A DNA stretch of 64,000 nt from Paenibacillus plantiphilus (GTDB lineage: Bacteria; Bacillota; Bacilli; Paenibacillales; Paenibacillaceae). The stretch covers positions 48,903 through 112,902 of the forward strand of contig NZ_CAKMMF010000020.1 of NCBI RefSeq assembly GCF_927798095.1. Direction: 5' to 3'. This document shows, in pieces, positions 63,796-64,000 of this stretch. Numbering within the stretch: the first letter of the stretch is position 1; each line of letters opens with the position of its first letter. Under the pieces are notes generated by a model. The model saw only the letters and a program-made list of their open reading frames with translations, did no database searches and had not been told where the DNA came from. Position numbers and translations under genes: made by a program.

Positions 63796-64000
63796 GTGCG
63801 CCCAGCATGGGCGCTATCTCTAGGGTTCAAGTCCCGAATGGTGAAGGCAGTAGTAGCCATAGCTTAAGGCAAGGGTGTTCACCGTGAGGTGGGATCTGAA
63901 GGAAGCTGGCGGCAAATCTCCGGTCTGAGGAACACGAACTTCATATAAGGCTAACGTATGTTGGGTGAGACTGCATAACAAGTCAAAGTCCATACTGCCG
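63796..64000 (+). mobile_element. Group II intron, 5' end (runs off the window)
   Basis: Begins GTGCGCCCAGCATGGGCGC, the consensus 5' end of bacterial group II introns (exon boundary before GTGCG), followed by domain I-like stem-loops (TAGGGTTCAAGTCCC, AAGGCAGTAGTAGCC). The intron-encoded reverse transcriptase would lie downstream of the window. It sits just after a terminator hairpin, as class C introns often do; the class is not proven. Such introns self-splice and retrotranspose. Confidence 0.82.

Overview
The window looks like chromosomal DNA of a Gram-positive, spore-former-type Firmicute, most likely Paenibacillus or a close relative. The basis is the strong AGGAGG ribosome sites with frequent TTG/GTG starts, many lipobox lipoproteins, YesM/YesN-type two-component pairs beside sugar ABC transporters, a YheC/D protein, an agr-type locus, cre-like catabolite sites and a very large modular amylase. 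No rRNA or tRNA gene was seen.

Layout. 1-1.0 kb: end of an ABC-transporter ATPase gene and a TVP38/DedA-like membrane protein. 1.0-1.8 kb: a 113-bp repeat array and a terminator. 1.8-9.9 kb (minus): a 2700-residue secreted starch enzyme with two GH13 catalytic domains, eight FN3 modules and several carbohydrate-binding modules, followed by a cre-like site. 10.1-13.1 kb: an OmpR-type regulator with its own cre-like site, then a NarL-type regulator with its membrane kinase. 13.5-20.5 kb: a sugar uptake operon (binding protein, two permeases, YesM kinase, YesN/AraC regulator) interrupted by a 113-bp repeat array; another array follows it. 21-31 kb: small single genes (DMT exporter, ASCH, TetR with membrane protein, GNAT) and an ABC export operon ending in its likely regulator. 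29.8-30.3 kb: a 57-bp tandem array bounded by inverted copies. 30.4-38.5 kb: YheC/D-like ATP-grasp protein, beta-propeller and esterase lipoproteins, and a complete BMP-type nucleoside ABC transporter. 38.6-45.4 kb: glycosyltransferase-like protein, phosphotransferase, broken mazE-like antitoxin overlapping a DEDDh exonuclease, quinone oxidoreductase, two methyltransferases (one fused to a MerR domain) and a cold-shock gene with a long leader hairpin. 45.4-49.9 kb: PQQ-type sugar dehydrogenase, orphan kinase and gluconokinase.

50.5-52.2 kb holds the most interesting locus: an agr-like quorum-sensing operon (minus strand) of a polytopic membrane protein, AgrB, a 44-residue AgrD prepeptide lying between annotated-size genes, and a stand-alone LytTR protein. 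There is no histidine kinase and no receiver domain in the cluster, so signal perception must work differently from classical agr, or use partners elsewhere. 53-55 kb is a MerR-controlled tautomerase/SDR module with textbook 19-bp-spacer operators. 55.8-63.7 kb is an Rhs/YD-repeat cluster: a DNRLRE/YD secreted protein, a 1685-residue Rhs protein with a ParB-like toxin tail, and an adjoining candidate immunity gene. A group II intron begins just after that operon's terminator and runs off the window.

Working together: catabolite-controlled starch degradation, sugar ABC uptake and glucose/gluconate use suggest a polysaccharide-degrading soil lifestyle, while the agr-like and Rhs loci are accessory modules for communication and competition. 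Assignments rest on reading motifs; no database search was possible.
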